From Angiostrongylus vasorum (lineage: Eukaryota > Nematoda > Chromadorea > Rhabditida > Metastrongylidae): DNA of 64,000 nucleotides. Shown here piece after piece: positions 1 through 12,115 of this stretch (the first letter of the stretch is position 1; each line of letters opens with the position of its first letter). The notes beneath the pieces were generated by a model. It ran no database searches, had not been told where the DNA came from, and worked only from the letters and a program-made list of their open reading frames with translations. The translations under genes were made by a program, and so were the position numbers. The stretch spans positions 2,474,835 to 2,538,834 of the forward strand of contig JADANN010000450.1 in assembly GCA_018806985.1 (NCBI GenBank). Direction: 5' to 3'.

Positions 1-60
1 GACTTTCGTGGATGATGGATGAGGCGAAACGAACCGAATGCAAGCAATGCTGGCATCAAT
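1..60 (+). repeat. Family D 3' fragment
   Basis: GACTTTCGTGGATGATGGAT and GCAAGCAATGCTGGCAT match the 3' end of the copy at 6318-6610. Confidence 0.4.
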
Positions 61-2329
61 AACTTAGGCGTTTTGATAGACAGTTATAAGACAAGATATG
101 CTGGTACTTCAATATTGATGCAAGAGATCACCAATCATTCAAAATTCTTAGTTATCCTTGCTATAGATAGACGACAAAGGGGAGCGTTGTAGAAGTACTC
201 CCAGTCGCGTCACACCAATGCTTCAAATAATCTAGAAAGGCTGGTGAGAGCCTGTGGAAAAGTCTTGTGTATGGCCTCAAGTGGTTTTCTCGGAGCTCCA
301 GCGAATGCCACATTTGACCAGCATAAAAGGTCAGTGAGGAGAGATGGACTGAATCGGCAGAGTATTGAACCCCCATAAGAACTGCCTCCATGAATGACAC
401 TTGCAGAAGGCTTAGAGGATTTGTTTTGCAACGAGCAAATAATTCCGATTGCTGCAGAATGAATTGTTACCACGAATGGGGCATGGGCAATCGATTACAA
501 GCTGTCGGGCACAAAGGAATAGTGGTCGATGAACTTAACTCATTTGTGCACTATGGCACAAAACCCGGCTTGAGACGATTCTGAGGGCTGTGCAGTCGTC
601 AGAATCGTTCATGACGTTTATGAGTGCGTTGATCATATGAGTTCAATTGGCCAGGTGTTGAAGATACCACCAAAACACCACTTGCATTTATACTATCACC
701 AACGTCGTTTTACACTGTCATTAGAACAATGCACTAATCTTCCCGTTTTGGACTTTTTCTAAATCTTAGTTAATGTAGAAAATAAATCATAGTCGAAAGG
801 CTTTTCACTCGTTGAATTGGCTGGGACAACCTTTGGTGAGAAGAGACAAGGCCCGTTCATGTGTGAGATGTTCTTGCACAAATTTCATGACGTATTTCTC
901 TTTGTAGCTATGCAATATTTCTAAATAATATGAAAAATTGAATTTTTTTTCGGACGTTATAAAAAATGGGTACTATGAAAAGCTGAGAGGTTTGTGCTCC
1001 AAATAGTTGCCACGGCAACGATCGGCATTCCAACTGATGATTCTTAGGTTATTTAAATTGATACTCTGATGCATTCCAACCACTCGTCACGCCACCATCA
1101 TCAAGCCAATGAGATGGCTAGCAGATCTCAACGAACAATTACATATCGAAGAAATGGCCATTTCATCCAGCTAGCGGCATTCGTGACGACTTTCACTTTT
1201 TGTCACATAGGCATTGGAAACGTTCTTCTTTTTTCACTGTTGAACATTCATGAATAAACGATTTATGTCCGGGAAATCATTTCGTCGCTGCTGTGTACCC
1301 ACTGTGTCGCTCTTAAATGGTACCACTTGTCATTGGGAATGACTAGAGGCGGAGGTTAGTCATGCCTACATTCCATTTGCGTTCCCATCTCTGCATCGAT
1401 TGTCAGCAGCACCGAACAACCCGGCCAACGCCCTTGAGCTGCTAATCCGTTCCTTATATCCTTCCTCTTAATCGTTTCCAAATGAATAGCGAGACTTCAT
1501 GAAGGCTACGGCTAAGAGCTAACGTCTAGCTATTCTCGGGCTCCATCCTTGATCTTTTCTAGCATGTTGAATACCTCATCCCACACCTTACGTATATTTT
1601 TGAGATCTCATAACGCTTTTCTATCATTTTTCCTATGTATCGTTACTTGGACCATTATTTGCTGATTCGTTGTTGAGCCATTGAACACAGTAGGAACTAC
1701 TTTGTTGCATCCAGTAGGGCGCCTCTTCCATAGAGCTTTTCTTTACATATGTGTTTCTGTATGAATGTGAAGAAAAATTCTGCTAAAATGTATCGATGAA
1801 CCACGGTCATGTGCCAGAAGAGCACAAGATTAAAATATCGTGCTTCTCCAAATTTGAAGTGCATTTTGAAAACAGAAATAGAACCTCTCACGGTAACGAA
1901 GAATCCAAGTAAAACACTAGTACATTGTGGAATAAGCAAATTCAATACGCAGTGATGTATCACTGACAAATACAACGTAGTAGACTCAAGTATCGAAGAC
2001 GCTTATAAAAAAAGCTAGGTCCAAAATCACGAACAAACTGAAATCTCGACACGACATGGAACCGAGTAGATAGAGACTTTATTGGGCTTCACACATGTAC
2101 TGAATCCCAGTAGCACCGGTAGGAAACTATCATGGAAATTCATTCCTCAAAACCCCAACATATAACTCAGTTAAAGAACCTGCACACGTCTACGACCTGA
2201 TGTGGTAGCTGCTAATACCTGTGAACTTGTTACAGTCACCTAAGCATGGTGTCTGCGATGCAGACAACGAAATATGAGTGCAGTAGGCAGCGGTATGCTG
2301 CAATGCACATCCGATCGTTATTTCTATTT
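61..2329. other. No gene recognised
   Basis: Only short frames of 60-90 codons on both strands without splice context. A faint similarity of 495-530 to 7562-7590 (TTACAAGCTG..) hints at an old repeat. Confidence 0.4.
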
Positions 2330-2550
2330 GGCGCTACGGGCAAAGTAAGCCTTCCATTTCTCCAGGGTCGGCAGCACTAATACCTTGTCTGGGGGATAAA
2401 CACATTTACTTACCACATCGGCAGTTTCTGAAAGTTGTTTTTAAGTCAAATCTGCATTCAATCTCCACTACGACATTCAATGAAGCCAGATGCGTGGCAC
2501 ATCGCTAAGGGATTGATCAACAGTAAACTCCTCATTCTTTATCCATAAAA
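2330..2550 (+). repeat. Family B SINE, diverged
   Basis: AAGCCTTCCATTTCTCCAGG, TTGTCTGGGGGATA and GGATTGATCAACAGTAAAC are family B landmarks. The tRNA-like head is eroded. Confidence 0.5.
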
Positions 2551-2699
2551 CTGCATGCCTGCAGGAGGAAAAAATCGTTGCCATGTGAATAGAACATGCT
2601 GTCTTTTTACTACGAGGAAGACGACAATGATCCTCCAAGAAAATTCTCCAAAAAAGTCACGCTGACAAGTCTCACTGGCTGTGCAGTCTTCAGCATAAT

Positions 2700-3020
2700 C
2701 TCTATTTTTCGGGGGATTTGCTGGTTAAGCCATTGTGTCTCCCTGGAATCCAGAGGTCAACTTGGCCAAAGTCTGCCCCAGGTATTCACCACCACGGGCA
2801 GTCGCAGTCCTTGTGGATTTCCACCATGCGGCTTTGATACCAGGGCGGTGGTGGATCCTGGTATTGGTTTACTCTTAGTTATGCTTCCTGATGGGAACAC
2901 CGGACTCCTTCTCAGCTTGGGAGACCAGGGGATGAATCCCCCGCTGTACATCGCAGTCCGACACCCAGGAACATCTCCCAGTCACGATGAGGCAGTAAAC
3001 CGTTGGGAGGACTTCTAAGA
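2700..3020 (+). repeat. Family C repeat
   Basis: It runs from TTGCTGGTTAAGCCATTGTG through CAAAGTCTGCCCCAGG and GGTGGTGGATCCTGG to GAGGCAGTAAACCGTTGGGA. Open frames through it are not conserved between copies, so it is treated as non-coding. Confidence 0.65.
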
Positions 3021-3432
3021 TATTGTTATAGAATTCTGGAAGATTCAAGAAGCTACTGATGGTATCCACGATGTCTTAAATCGAAGTCAGACAGACCGGA
3101 AAACCCGAAATCAATGGAGTACGCCAGACAGACGAACTAGAAAAATAGTTAAGTGCACGGCAGAGTGCTGCCGAGAACGACTAACCGAGTACGAGAAACA
3201 CCGGCAGAACCGATCGCACAAGTCGTTTTGTATGGACGACAGTAGTAAAACAAACGAGTCACGTCTTCTGCACAAAATGTAATAGTCCATCTGTTCAATA
3301 GCAATTTGGAATTCCTCGTATTTCACAGCCTCACTTTAACACCTGATAACTCAGTGAAAAAAAGCACTACGTTTTTTTTAATCTATTTCTTCAAAACATT
3401 CTATACGAAACAAACACTTTATATACTTTTTT

Positions 3433-3860
3433 TTTCCGGAGTTTTGCAAATATCTTAGCATCGTTGTGGTTTTATCACACATAATACCCTGCCGTGAAAA
3501 ATTGTGATAGGCAGCAAGTAAAAAAGTTAACATTATGATTATCAAGTACAGCCTCAGCCTAACTGGGTTCAATGCTGATTTGGCCACCCAGACCAATCCC
3601 GTTAACGGGTGACTACTGATGGCACTGGTGGATAGAAAACTAGCTGAGAGACAGGCGAAACGAAGGACTCGCATGGCGCGGTGGAGAACGCGTTAGCCTT
3701 CGGAAGAGATAATAGCGCTTTTTTTTCCTCACCGCAGAGACACCAGCGGTCCGGAGTTCTGCAAATATCTCAGCACCATTATGGTTACGTCACACATAAT
3801 ACCCTGCCGTGGAAAATTATAATAGGCAGTAAGTAAAAAAGTTAACATTGTGATTAAATA
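3433..3860 (+). repeat. Family A tRNA-headed repeat: tail piece plus full copy in tandem
   Basis: A tail-only piece (3433-3540) is followed directly by a complete copy (3545-3860). The copy has the CAGCCTCAG..TTCAATGC head, the GAGAGACAGGCGAAACGAAG block, a tRNA-like segment and the GGCAGTAAGTAAAAAAGTTAA tail. Confidence 0.75.
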
Positions 3861-4117
3861 TACGATTTTTTTTTACTTTATATGATCCGTCTTCACGTCT
3901 GTGGGTCGCAGCACTTCTCACATTCGATTTGTTTCCTCGCATCCATTATCGACGAAAATCTTCCAACTTTTACATGTAGCTCAAAAGACCGACTTTCTAT
4001 AAACCTCGACATAGATAGTATATATTTATTTATATGATGTGATAAACTGATCTTCTTTAGCTGATGTGAGGTTGGCACAGGTCTTCGTTGTCGTTGTCGT
4101 TGGTGCTGTTGGTCGAC

Positions 4118-4153
4118 GGCTGACGTCTCGGCGATTTCGTCTTCCTCAGAGCC
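4118..4153 (-). ncRNA. Degenerate hammerhead-like motif
   Basis: Stem I GGCT/AGCC, core CTGAGGA and GTC are kept. Stem II is GACG against CGCC (one mismatch) and GAAAC is GAGAC. The repeat unit spans about 3965-4160; a plus-oriented flank piece of the same family is at 4330-4425. Confidence 0.4.
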
Positions 4154-4429
4154 TGGATATATTTTATATAAAAAATACTTTCAATTACTCGGTGGAAAGG
4201 GCTAAAGTATTAGTGAAGATCAAACTTTTAAATAGACGCCGTATTGATCAGAAAGGGTACTCACCATGATGTTACGAGTGGGACTGGCCCACGCGCTGTT
4301 CACGTGGGGTCGCCTGCATATATACCTATACCTATAACTGTATAGCTGTACCAACCTCGCATCAGCTAAAGAGGATCAGTTTATAAGATCATATAAATAA
4401 ATATATTTTACATGTAGCTTCGGCTACTG

Positions 4430-4640
4430 ATTGAGGACTTTCACTTCATCTTGAACGTCGTAGAAGGCTAGTCGAGCAATTCTCCTTGGAGTCCTGAGAT
4501 AGCTGGTCTGGAGCTTTCGGACAAGTCCGGTACCAGTTTCTCGATCGCGGAGGGATGAGAGGCTTAGTTGGCTCGGAGCGGAATCGAACTAGTACCGTGC
4601 TCGTGATGACCGATACCACTACCACTGTGCTATCATGAAA
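4430..4640 (-). repeat. Family D tRNA-headed repeat
   Basis: On the minus strand GCACAGTGGTAGTGGTATCG and TAGTTCGATTCCGCTCC are A- and B-box-like. The body CAGCTATCTCAGGACTCC is shared with 6320-6610. Confidence 0.55.
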
Positions 4641-4649
4641 TACTACTTA

Positions 4650-5035
4650 TACTTCGATGACGCCGCGATATTTGCAAAACTCCGGACCGCAGGTGTTTGC
4701 GGTGGGGAACGAACGCGCTATTGTCCTTTCCGGGGAGTAACGCGTTCACCACCACACCATGTGGATCTTTCGTTTCGCGGTTTTCGCTTGTCTCTCAGCT
4801 AGTTCGAGATGCTGACGGGTGATTGCTGTTGGCAAAAGATCGATGGAACGAAAGACCCACATGGTGTCGTGGTGAACGCGTTACTCCCCGGAAAGGACAA
4901 TAGCGCGTTCGTTCCCCACCGCAAACACCTGCGGTCCGGGGTTTTGCAAATATCTCAGCATCATCGAAGTTCTATTTGGCAATATACCTTGCCGTTAAAA
5001 AGACTAGGCAGTAAATAATAAGTTTAAATTGTGAC
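4650..5035. repeat. Family A head-to-head palindrome
   Basis: A minus copy (4650-4805) faces a plus copy (4842-5035). The outer arms share the locus-specific ACTTCGATGA/TCATCGAAGT. The open frame through the plus copy is a by-product of the repeat. Confidence 0.75.
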
Positions 5036-5171
5036 TATTTATACTATACTTATAATGTACTCCTGTATTTCAAAAACCTATATTCGTTTAAACTGGACAC
5101 GAATAACCAAACAAACATATATTCTTTCGTTGATAAGCCGGCACGAGGTTGATAAAAAAATAACGTTATTC

Positions 5172-5207
5172 CGCTAACATTTCGACGTCTTCGTCTCATC
5201 GGAGCCG
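5172..5207 (-). ncRNA. Degenerate hammerhead-like motif, minus partner of an inverted pair
   Basis: GGCT, CCGATGA, stem II GACG/CGTC with loop AAGA directly joined (no extra A), GAAAT, GTT, AGCG. The element spans about 5045-5220 and faces a plus copy at 5251. Confidence 0.4.
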
Positions 5208-5250
5208 ATGATCTGAGTCGATTGTCCACAGTTCTTCCTTCTTTCGATAT

Positions 5251-5291
5251 GGGTCTTCGTGAGGAAGGCAAAGACGACGAAACGTTAGCGA
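5251..5291 (+). ncRNA. Degenerate hammerhead-like motif, plus partner
   Basis: GTGAGGA, an imperfect stem II, GAAAC, GTT and AGCG are recognisable. The tail ACCAACCTCGTGTTTGCTCATCA follows in two parts from about 5307. The remaining element runs to about 5400. Confidence 0.3.
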
Positions 5292-5621
5292 GATTAAGCT
5301 TTTCTTTACCAACCTCGTGTTTGCTCATCAATGAATAAAGAACATGTATTGGTAAGTTATGCCGAGATTACAGGAATATCGCTTTCTGAAATATTGTCAC
5401 ACTCTGTGATAGCTTATAATGTTACCGACTGCTGCAGGATGGATTATCCAGTGAAAAACAAGTTATTATCAACGGATAATCACTCTCAACAACAGCCGTT
5501 CTGTAAAGCAGAGCACTAATAAGTGAGGCTCCTCATTCGATCGGTGAGTTCCATTCGGTGCGGTCACGAAGACCCTCATCGAAGAACGGATGAGCTGTAG
5601 GCAGTGGACTCGGATCAATCC

Positions 5622-5657
5622 GGCTCCGAGGAATACGAATGCGCCAAGACGTTCACC
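5622..5657 (+). ncRNA. Highly degenerate hammerhead-like motif
   Basis: GGCT, CCGAGGA, a broken stem II, then AAGAC, GTT and CACC, followed by GAATAAA. It is recognisable mainly by position within the family and by the downstream tail to about 5720. Confidence 0.25.
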
Positions 5658-5864
5658 GAATAAAGTTCATTGTCTACCTCGTATGAACTTATCAGTGAAA
5701 GAATACTACTACATATCAAATATTTCTTCGGGTGTCTGACTCCATTCGCTTTGATTCGAGGCGACAAAGAAGGCTCATAAGTCGTAAAGAATAACCACAG
5801 TGGATATCCGATTCTAATCCACTGATCTTCTGAAGAAACCGAATTCACTGACCTTAACCTTTTT

Positions 5865-6075
5865 ATTTACTGCCTATTCCTTTTTACGGCAGGATATATT
5901 GCGAAATATAACTTCAATGATGCTGAGATATTTGCAAAACTTCTGAGACAGGCGAAACGAAGGACCCCCCATGGCGTGGTGGTGAACGCGTTACTCCCCG
6001 GAACGGACAATAGCGCGTTCGTTCCCCACCGCAGACTCCTGCGGTGCGGAGTTTTGCAAATATCGCAGTATCACC
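5865..6075. repeat. Family A mosaic: minus tail joined to plus body
   Basis: The minus-strand tail (TTTACTGCC..GGCAGGATATATTGCG) runs to about 5940. It joins the plus body from GAGACAGGCGAAACGAAGG to GCAAATATCGCAG. The head is deleted at the junction. Confidence 0.65.
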
Positions 6076-6317
6076 GAATTCACTGAGTTCTTACCTGCAA
6101 TAAAAAGTTCTTTCTAATATTTCTTTAACCATCAATACAATAAAGTACTCATGATTAGAACGAGATTCAGTTTTAAAAATTGCCCTGAATAAACAATGTT
6201 CGAATTATTCCATTATAACAAAAATAATAGGCATTTCATCATTTCAGTATGATGCAATTTCAAGATTTCTCGAGTTAGTGAGCTCCAAAGGTGTATTGAG
6301 CTCTTTGTTCAATAAGT

Positions 6318-6610
6318 GCTGAGGCGGGCAGCGCAGTGGTAGTGATGCCGATCGTTAAGGGCACAGTGCTGGCTCGAACCAGTGCCGGGGTCATCACTGG
6401 GAAAAAGCTCAGTCTCTGAAATCCAGTGGAAACGCTCCAGCCCAGCTATGTCAGGACTCTAGGAGGAACTGGGTCGACTAGCGTCTAACTACCTTCATAA
6501 AGAAGACGACGCTCCTCAATCAACAGCAGAGTCCACACTCGAAAAGATCGAAGGCTTTCGTGAATGATGGATTCGAGGGAATGGAATAAATGCGAGAAGT
6601 GCTGAGAACC
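6318..6610 (+). repeat. Family D tRNA-headed repeat
   Basis: GCAGCGCAGTGGTAGTGATG and TGGCTCGAACCAGTGCC form the tRNA-like head. CAGCTATGTCAGGACTCTAG and GGCTTTCGTGAATGATGGAT follow. The last block is also at 1-60 of the window. Confidence 0.6.
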
Positions 6611-6904
6611 GCACATTAGATGTGAAAGACGAGTTGTGTAGATGGACAAAAATTCACTATGTGATATTCCCTCAGCAAGTGGTTTCTGTGGTTGAAAATT
6701 TACGTCCCATTAGCGAGGTGTTCGATAAATGTAGGCTTGTGTAGCACATTAGTTGGAGGTAACCTGCAAAACATACGGCCTCATGGTTCAATAACCCACT
6801 CACCTGCCTTTCCAAACCTTTCATCTCTCTGACGTTAGCAAATTGTTACCGGGCTTTTTTAGCCGACAATGTACAGTCCGAATATAGATTCAGTGTACTG
6901 CACA

Positions 6905-6985
6905 ATGCCTGATAAAGGCAAGCGCATGACGCCTCCTTCAGGGGGCTGATCAACGCCAAACATTTTATCGTTTATCCTTCTACCG
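6905..6985 (+). repeat. Family B 3' fragment
   Basis: GCGCATGACGCCTCC and GGGCTGATCAACGCCAAAC then TTTATCGTTTATCC match the SINE 3' end. Confidence 0.45.
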
Positions 6986-6989
6986 ATAA

Positions 6990-7745
6990 ATATCACAAAT
7001 GAGCTATAATTTCCATGTCCTATCCACACCACTCGCGAAATACGAAACGTTCTCCTAGAGTAGCACAGTGCCTTCACGGTTACTATTTTCATCTGGGCTT
7101 GTCTCAGTTTTGGGTTTTTCCTTAATTTAGTTGCAACATTAAGCTGGGCTAACTATTTTGTTGCGTTGAGGAGAAGAACAGAGGATTTTTCATCCGTTAT
7201 CCAAAAAGGCAGTGACCACTATCATCTGACATCTAAGTTCTGGAAGTATTTGGAGTGTTGCCTACTGATTTCCCATGTCGAACATTCTATACTGTTATAA
7301 GAACACCGCCATGTTTACGTTTCCATAATAGAATTCCATCGATGGAGTAAAACACCCCAGTTGTTGAATGGCTTGTTTTCCCGAAGAAATGAGCGCACAC
7401 CAGGCCAGCTTTCACTTGAATGATGATATACTGGTTGAGGAAGATTTCCCTTCCATGCAATCATGAAAGAAGGCCATGTCAGCGCTTTCCCAAGTTGTCA
7501 TCACTATCGGGTTAGTGACTATGTCGTTGTCGGGATAAAACTGAATCGCGGCACTGGTTTATTACAAGCTGGCCCCGGCCATAAAGATCTCGTAATCAAC
7601 TGTGGTAACGTTTTCGGTAGCGTCTAGTCGTCTGGAGATATTCTACTTATTGTGACCATTCGCAATATTGTTAGATGTTGAAAAGTGGTTTAATTCAATG
7701 TAACTATTTTCCGACTAACAATTTTCCACATGACTGAACTGAGAT
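6990..7745. other. No gene recognised
   Basis: Unique-looking AT-rich sequence; no splice-bounded frame or repeat family was recognised. Confidence 0.4.
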
Positions 7746-7770
7746 GTAGTTGCTAGAAAGACGTTTATTT

Positions 7771-7806
7771 GGCCAATGTTTCGGCACTTTCTCCTTCATC
7801 AGAGCC
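7771..7806 (-). ncRNA. Degenerate hammerhead-like motif, minus partner of an inverted pair
   Basis: On the minus strand: GGGCT, CTGATGA, a weak stem II, GAAAC, ATT, GGCC. Core bases are kept but stem II pairs poorly. It faces the plus copy at 7917 across about 110 bp. Confidence 0.35.
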
Positions 7807-7916
7807 CCTTTGATCTCAGTCGTTGTTCCCAAGCCGTTTGACTGGGTGTTTCATAGCCCCATCGAATCGAATCCAGTAGAGGAATCCAGCTTGGAACCAT
7901 TGACTCGAATCGACAG

Positions 7917-7952
7917 GGCTCTGAAGAAGGCGAAGGCGCCGAAACGTTTGCC
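7917..7952 (+). ncRNA. Small hammerhead-ribozyme-like motif, plus partner of an inverted pair
   Basis: Stem I GGCT against TGCC (three pairs), core CTGAAGA, stem II GGCG/CGCC with loop AAGG, GAAAC, GTT. The tail GAATAAA, T-run and AACCTTGTGTCAGCTCA follow to about 8045. Confidence 0.5.
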
Positions 7953-8366
7953 GAATAAAAGTTTTTATACTAACCTTGTGTCAGCTCAGTGATACAGAAA
8001 AATATTGATTATTGTCACTGAGGTTCAATGAAAGTCGCTTTTTGGGATATTTTCCGATTATTTTGCATACTTTGTGGGAAGATTATGTTAGGCGGTTTTT
8101 TTTTGAGCATCGTTTTCCAAAGAAGAACGCTGACGGACTTGTTGTTTATCTTCGAGTGGTTCGTCATCATCCCGGTTCTTCCAGAAGTGCAGCTGTGCAA
8201 AGGCAAATTCTCTTTGAATTTGTTTTCTCGACAGTATGTCCACATTTCTCTCTGCTCTATTGCATTAGTTTGTACTTATATGACACAGTTGTTTGATGGC
8301 TTGCCACTTCCATAAAATTCCAAAAGAATACTAATGAATAATTAACTAAAAAAATCTCGATTTCCA

Positions 8367-8612
8367 CTACATCCTCAGCTTAACTGGGTTCGTTGCCGAT
8401 TTGGGCATGCCAGATCAATCCCGCCGACTGGTGATTGGTGATGGCTGAGATTGATAGAACTAGCTAAGAGACAGGCGAAACGAAGGACCCGCATGATGTG
8501 ATGGCGAGCGCGTTAGCTCCGGAAAGGGTAATAGCGCGTTCGTCCCCCCCACCGCAAGCAACTGCGCTCCAGAGTGGTGGTAATAGGCAGTAAATAAAAA
8601 AGTTACCATTGA
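8367..8612 (+). repeat. Family A copy
   Basis: The head, the GAGACAGGCGAAACGAAGG block, the tRNA-like segment and a tail GGCAGTAAATAAAAAAGTTA are present. The central TTTGCAAATATCTCAGC block is deleted. Confidence 0.7.
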
Positions 8613-9125
8613 AAAATTTCGCTTTAAATTACTTCGAAGCAAATCTGACCATAAAAATCGACTTGGCATTGCTTAACTTTTTCTCAACCATTGAAAGAAA
8701 ACTCGCTTTAGACGTGAATCTTTATTACACCCACCCATTCATTCGTAAAAAGAAACATATCAACTAAAAAGACGGTCCGTAACTTGTTATAAAGCGACAT
8801 TTTTTTCCCTATCGATAAGATCTTCTATCGGTTTTTCCTCGAAAATTCGATCCGCCATCATAGTGTGGATGAATAATGGCGATTAATCAAGGATGCCTTG
8901 CGAATATGATGACAGTTATTCCGTTGTTTCCTGGGCACTTCGTCATACGCTCATTCATGTGAATAACACTAGATGAGTACCTTCTTGTGTACAACATCGT
9001 CAAGCCGTAAAACACCTGCTAACACGACATGTATTTTATTTACGCCAGCTGTGTTTTATCTAAAAGAACTGCCTTTTCTATTGGATTGCTAGAAGTTGTG
9101 ATTTTTGTACAATATATTACCACTT

Positions 9126-9385
9126 TCGAGCGCGTGTGGAGCAGTGGTCGGAGGCGCCCTGCCGTACACATGGGATCGACTCCCGCACCGGTGGTCTACC
9201 AAGCGTTCCATCGCTCCGGGATCGGTAAGTTGGTACTTGTCTTGTCTGGGAGGACAGCAGCATTGGGTCGATACATTGGTAGGCCACCGCGAGTCAATGA
9301 AGTCGAATGCATGGCGCATCCCTCAAGGATTGATCAACCCCGAGAGCTTGATTCTTTTTATCCTTTTATCACCTGTTCCATTGGT
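9126..9385 (+). repeat. Family B tRNA-derived SINE
   Basis: It starts GCGCGTGTGGAGCAGTGGTC (A-box-like), then GGGATCGACTCCCG (B-box-like), the GTCTGGGAGGACAGCAGC core, and GGATTGATCAACCCCGAGAG at the end. Long open frames here are by-products. Confidence 0.7.
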
Positions 9386-9639
9386 CGACGACTACCGCAT
9401 AGTTGGTTTTTTTTCCTGCTCCTAGATGAACACCCTGATGATTCATCGACGGTTTCCGTTTGGGTTTATAGATGAACCTTTCCGCGTTTCGTTCTGTGCT
9501 ACTTAGGAATACCATTGCACTCACAACAACTTTTGGTCATTTATCGCAGTTGTTGTTTTCAACGTCGCTTTGAGGCAGTTCCAAAGAAGAAAAAAACGGT
9601 GTTGAATGGATTGTACTGGGCACCGACTGTACACGTAGT

Positions 9640-9745
9640 CGGATGTGACACACACAGCAACTGTTTGAAGTTTGTTTAGATAGATAGGAAGACAAACATA
9701 CATACGCATAAACAGATAGACAGACATACACATGTGAACACATAC
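9640..9745. repeat. Mixed (ACAC), (GATA) and (ACAT) microsatellite
   Basis: CACACACAGC, TAGATAGATAGG, ACATACATACG and AGATAGACAGACATACACA follow one another. The cysteine/tyrosine-rich minus frames here encode only this microsatellite. Confidence 0.6.
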
Positions 9746-11245
9746 ACAACTGCTTTCAACTGTTCTTGGTTGTGAATCCACAAATCGCTTAAGACTGAGC
9801 ATTAAAATGCCGATTGTATTTTACGGCCATGCCTCTTTGGGGTCCTTTCGGTTCCAATTCCTCGAATCATTTTCTTTACCGGATATTACCGCAACGAACG
9901 TCAGCTATCCTAGTGAAAACGTTAGAGGAAATCAGACTTCGAATTAGGTGCAATTGCTCTCCGAATCGAGTTCCCGAAATCTAGACAAGTAACCGCACTA
10001 GCGAAAGTGCTTGGAGTTTATACTCTATCGATTTCTTCCGTTCGTCATTGAGTGTGAGGTGCTAGTTACACTCTCTTTCATATGCACTGACATTGGATTA
10101 CTGTGTTATTTTGTCTCCAGATCGATGGTCAGCTTTCTGATATTTAGACCAATTGCATTTTGAACAAGAACAGCTTCCACAGCGAAGCGTTCGTCGAGAA
10201 GACGAAAAAATCGTCGCAAGTGTGAGCGCAGCTGGATATCACGTGCAGTTTGTGACGGCAATGAGATTCATGACAATGGTGTTTAATGTTTGTAAATGAG
10301 AAAACAACACTCGTGATCGCCTTGCTGTGTCTGTCGGACTATCGAGTTGCGCAAAGTGTTTCCATCTGTCATTGACTGCCCTGAGTCATGAGTATGAGGT
10401 CTGTCGCGTGGATCCGAATCCCTCCCTGACTAGTTCAGGGTCGTCAATGTCTCTCCGTCATCATTATTTGTTCAGTGCCACACGTGAGTGTAACGCATTG
10501 ATCGGCCACATGCACATTCTGTGCTAGTCTGTGGCCCCCAGTTACCAGTTATTGTTTTTATTATTGTTGTTTTTTCTTCGATATGTTTCTGCATAGTGGT
10601 TCATGCTGTCGTAAATTAATTCTACTATCGCAATACCCAGTCCACTTCCTACTGGTGTAGTTGTTGATCTTTGAGTGGAAGAGTTACAGCTTTGCAAACA
10701 GTTGCAATTTGGCACCTGGTTGTTGTTATGGCATTGACGCTATCCTACGAACGCTCAACAGCCATTATGATTACTTGATTTGAAGTGTTTTGTGTGATTT
10801 TTTTTGATAATCCACTTCTTCAGTCTAGTGTTTTGTGCTTCTAGAAGTAGTAGAATCTTTTATTTCCTTAAAAAAAACCAAAGCGAAACTAAGACTGGGA
10901 ATTGTTTTTCGTAGGAGAATGCAGTCATATGACATGGACCAGTACTGACCCCGTAATTGTACTAGTAGTACTGATCCAATTGTTTCATTTGTTCCCTGAC
11001 AAGCTTTCGTAAACCAGTAAACTCTGATTTAGGGTGCTGGCTTCGGGTTTTGTTTTGTTTTCAAGCTGACCTTGAGTTTATACAAAAAGTGTGCTAGAAA
11101 ATGTTCTATTTATATTCTTTGCCCAGAAAAAACTATGATTTTCTTCGAGTTGACTGCTCATTTCTCTGTCCTATGTGGAAATTTATGTCATATTTATGTA
11201 GAACTAGAATTTTCCAGTATTAACAAACAGGAGAGACTTACTTGG
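9746..11245. other. No gene recognised
   Basis: The longest frame (10327-10527, plus) is 66 codons and lacks supporting signals. Confidence 0.35.
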
Positions 11246-11289
11246 ATACTTGGACAGCTCATTCTCACTGATTGTGCGACCCCCTACCA

Positions 11290-11605
11290 TATTCTCCACT
11301 TTTCGGAGTTTTGCTGGTTTGGCCATTGTGTTTCTCTGGAGTCCTGAGGTCAGTCTGGCCAAAATCTGCCCCAGGTCGTCATCACCACAGGCAGGCGCCG
11401 CCCTTATTGATGAGAGGGAGATTTGCCACCATGCGACTAATTTGATACCAGGAAGGTGGTGGATACTCGTATTGCTTTACTCTTAGCTGGGCTTCCTGAT
11501 GGAAATGCCGTACTCCTAAGCCTGGGAGACCTTGCCAGAAGGATGAATACCCCAGCTGCACTTCACAACCCGACACCCAGGAACACCTCCCCATTTTACA
11601 ATTTA
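11290..11605 (+). repeat. Family C repeat
   Basis: The block order is the same as in the copy at 2700, with GAGGTCAGTCTGGCCAAAAT, GATACCAGGAAGGTGGTGGA and CGACACCCAGGAACACC. A short TTACTTGGATACTTGGA precedes it. Confidence 0.65.
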
Positions 11606-11899
11606 TACGTGTAATCAATCACTTGTTTTATCTAGGGTAGAAGCACTGTTGACAAATAACACGTGCTGTTTTCTGAGCTATGACAATCTTTCTGTAAAAA
11701 TTTTACAGCTTGAATTTAGTAATATTGGGGTGCATACGGCGCATTCCTTAGAGGTGCACTTCGATGCAAGTACTAATTGCTACGCCTCGGGTGAATGAAG
11801 CTGAAGAGCACTGTGGTGTCGGAAAATTGGAATCAGGCTTGCCTGGAAGAGTGGAGACAGCCAAAATTCATTCTATAAGTGAAATATCCTGCCCACACC

Positions 11900-11985
11900 T
11901 CGTCTGCACTTAGTTAGGCCGAATATATGGCGAATTCCTAAGAGATCAATCAACGTTGAACGCTCTATACTTTATTCCCTACTCT
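11900..11985 (+). repeat. Family B 3' fragment
   Basis: ATATGGCGAATTCCTAAGAG and ATCAATCAACGTTGAACGC resemble the SINE 3' end. Confidence 0.4.
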
Positions 11986-12115
11986 GCTGAAACGCAACTG
12001 CGTTACTATGGCTGCCTAAGCGGTCGAAGTGCTCATTCACCAAACAGGGTGCATTATTACATCGGCTTTTTTTTTCTCTTTTCATAGCATGAACGACATG
12101 AAGTGGAACTTTTGG

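Noticed and set aside
4809..5018. Open frame of 69 codons, similar to frames at 36965-37159 and 25131-25343
   Set aside because: These are translations of family A repeats; the same peptide recurs wherever the repeat occurs.
9029..9475. 148-codon plus frame and overlapping frames at 9089-9425
   Set aside because: They lie on a family B SINE; overlapping frames on both strands and a tRNA-like head explain them.
9521..9802. Cys/Val/Tyr-rich minus-strand peptide
   Set aside because: It is encoded by a mixed microsatellite.
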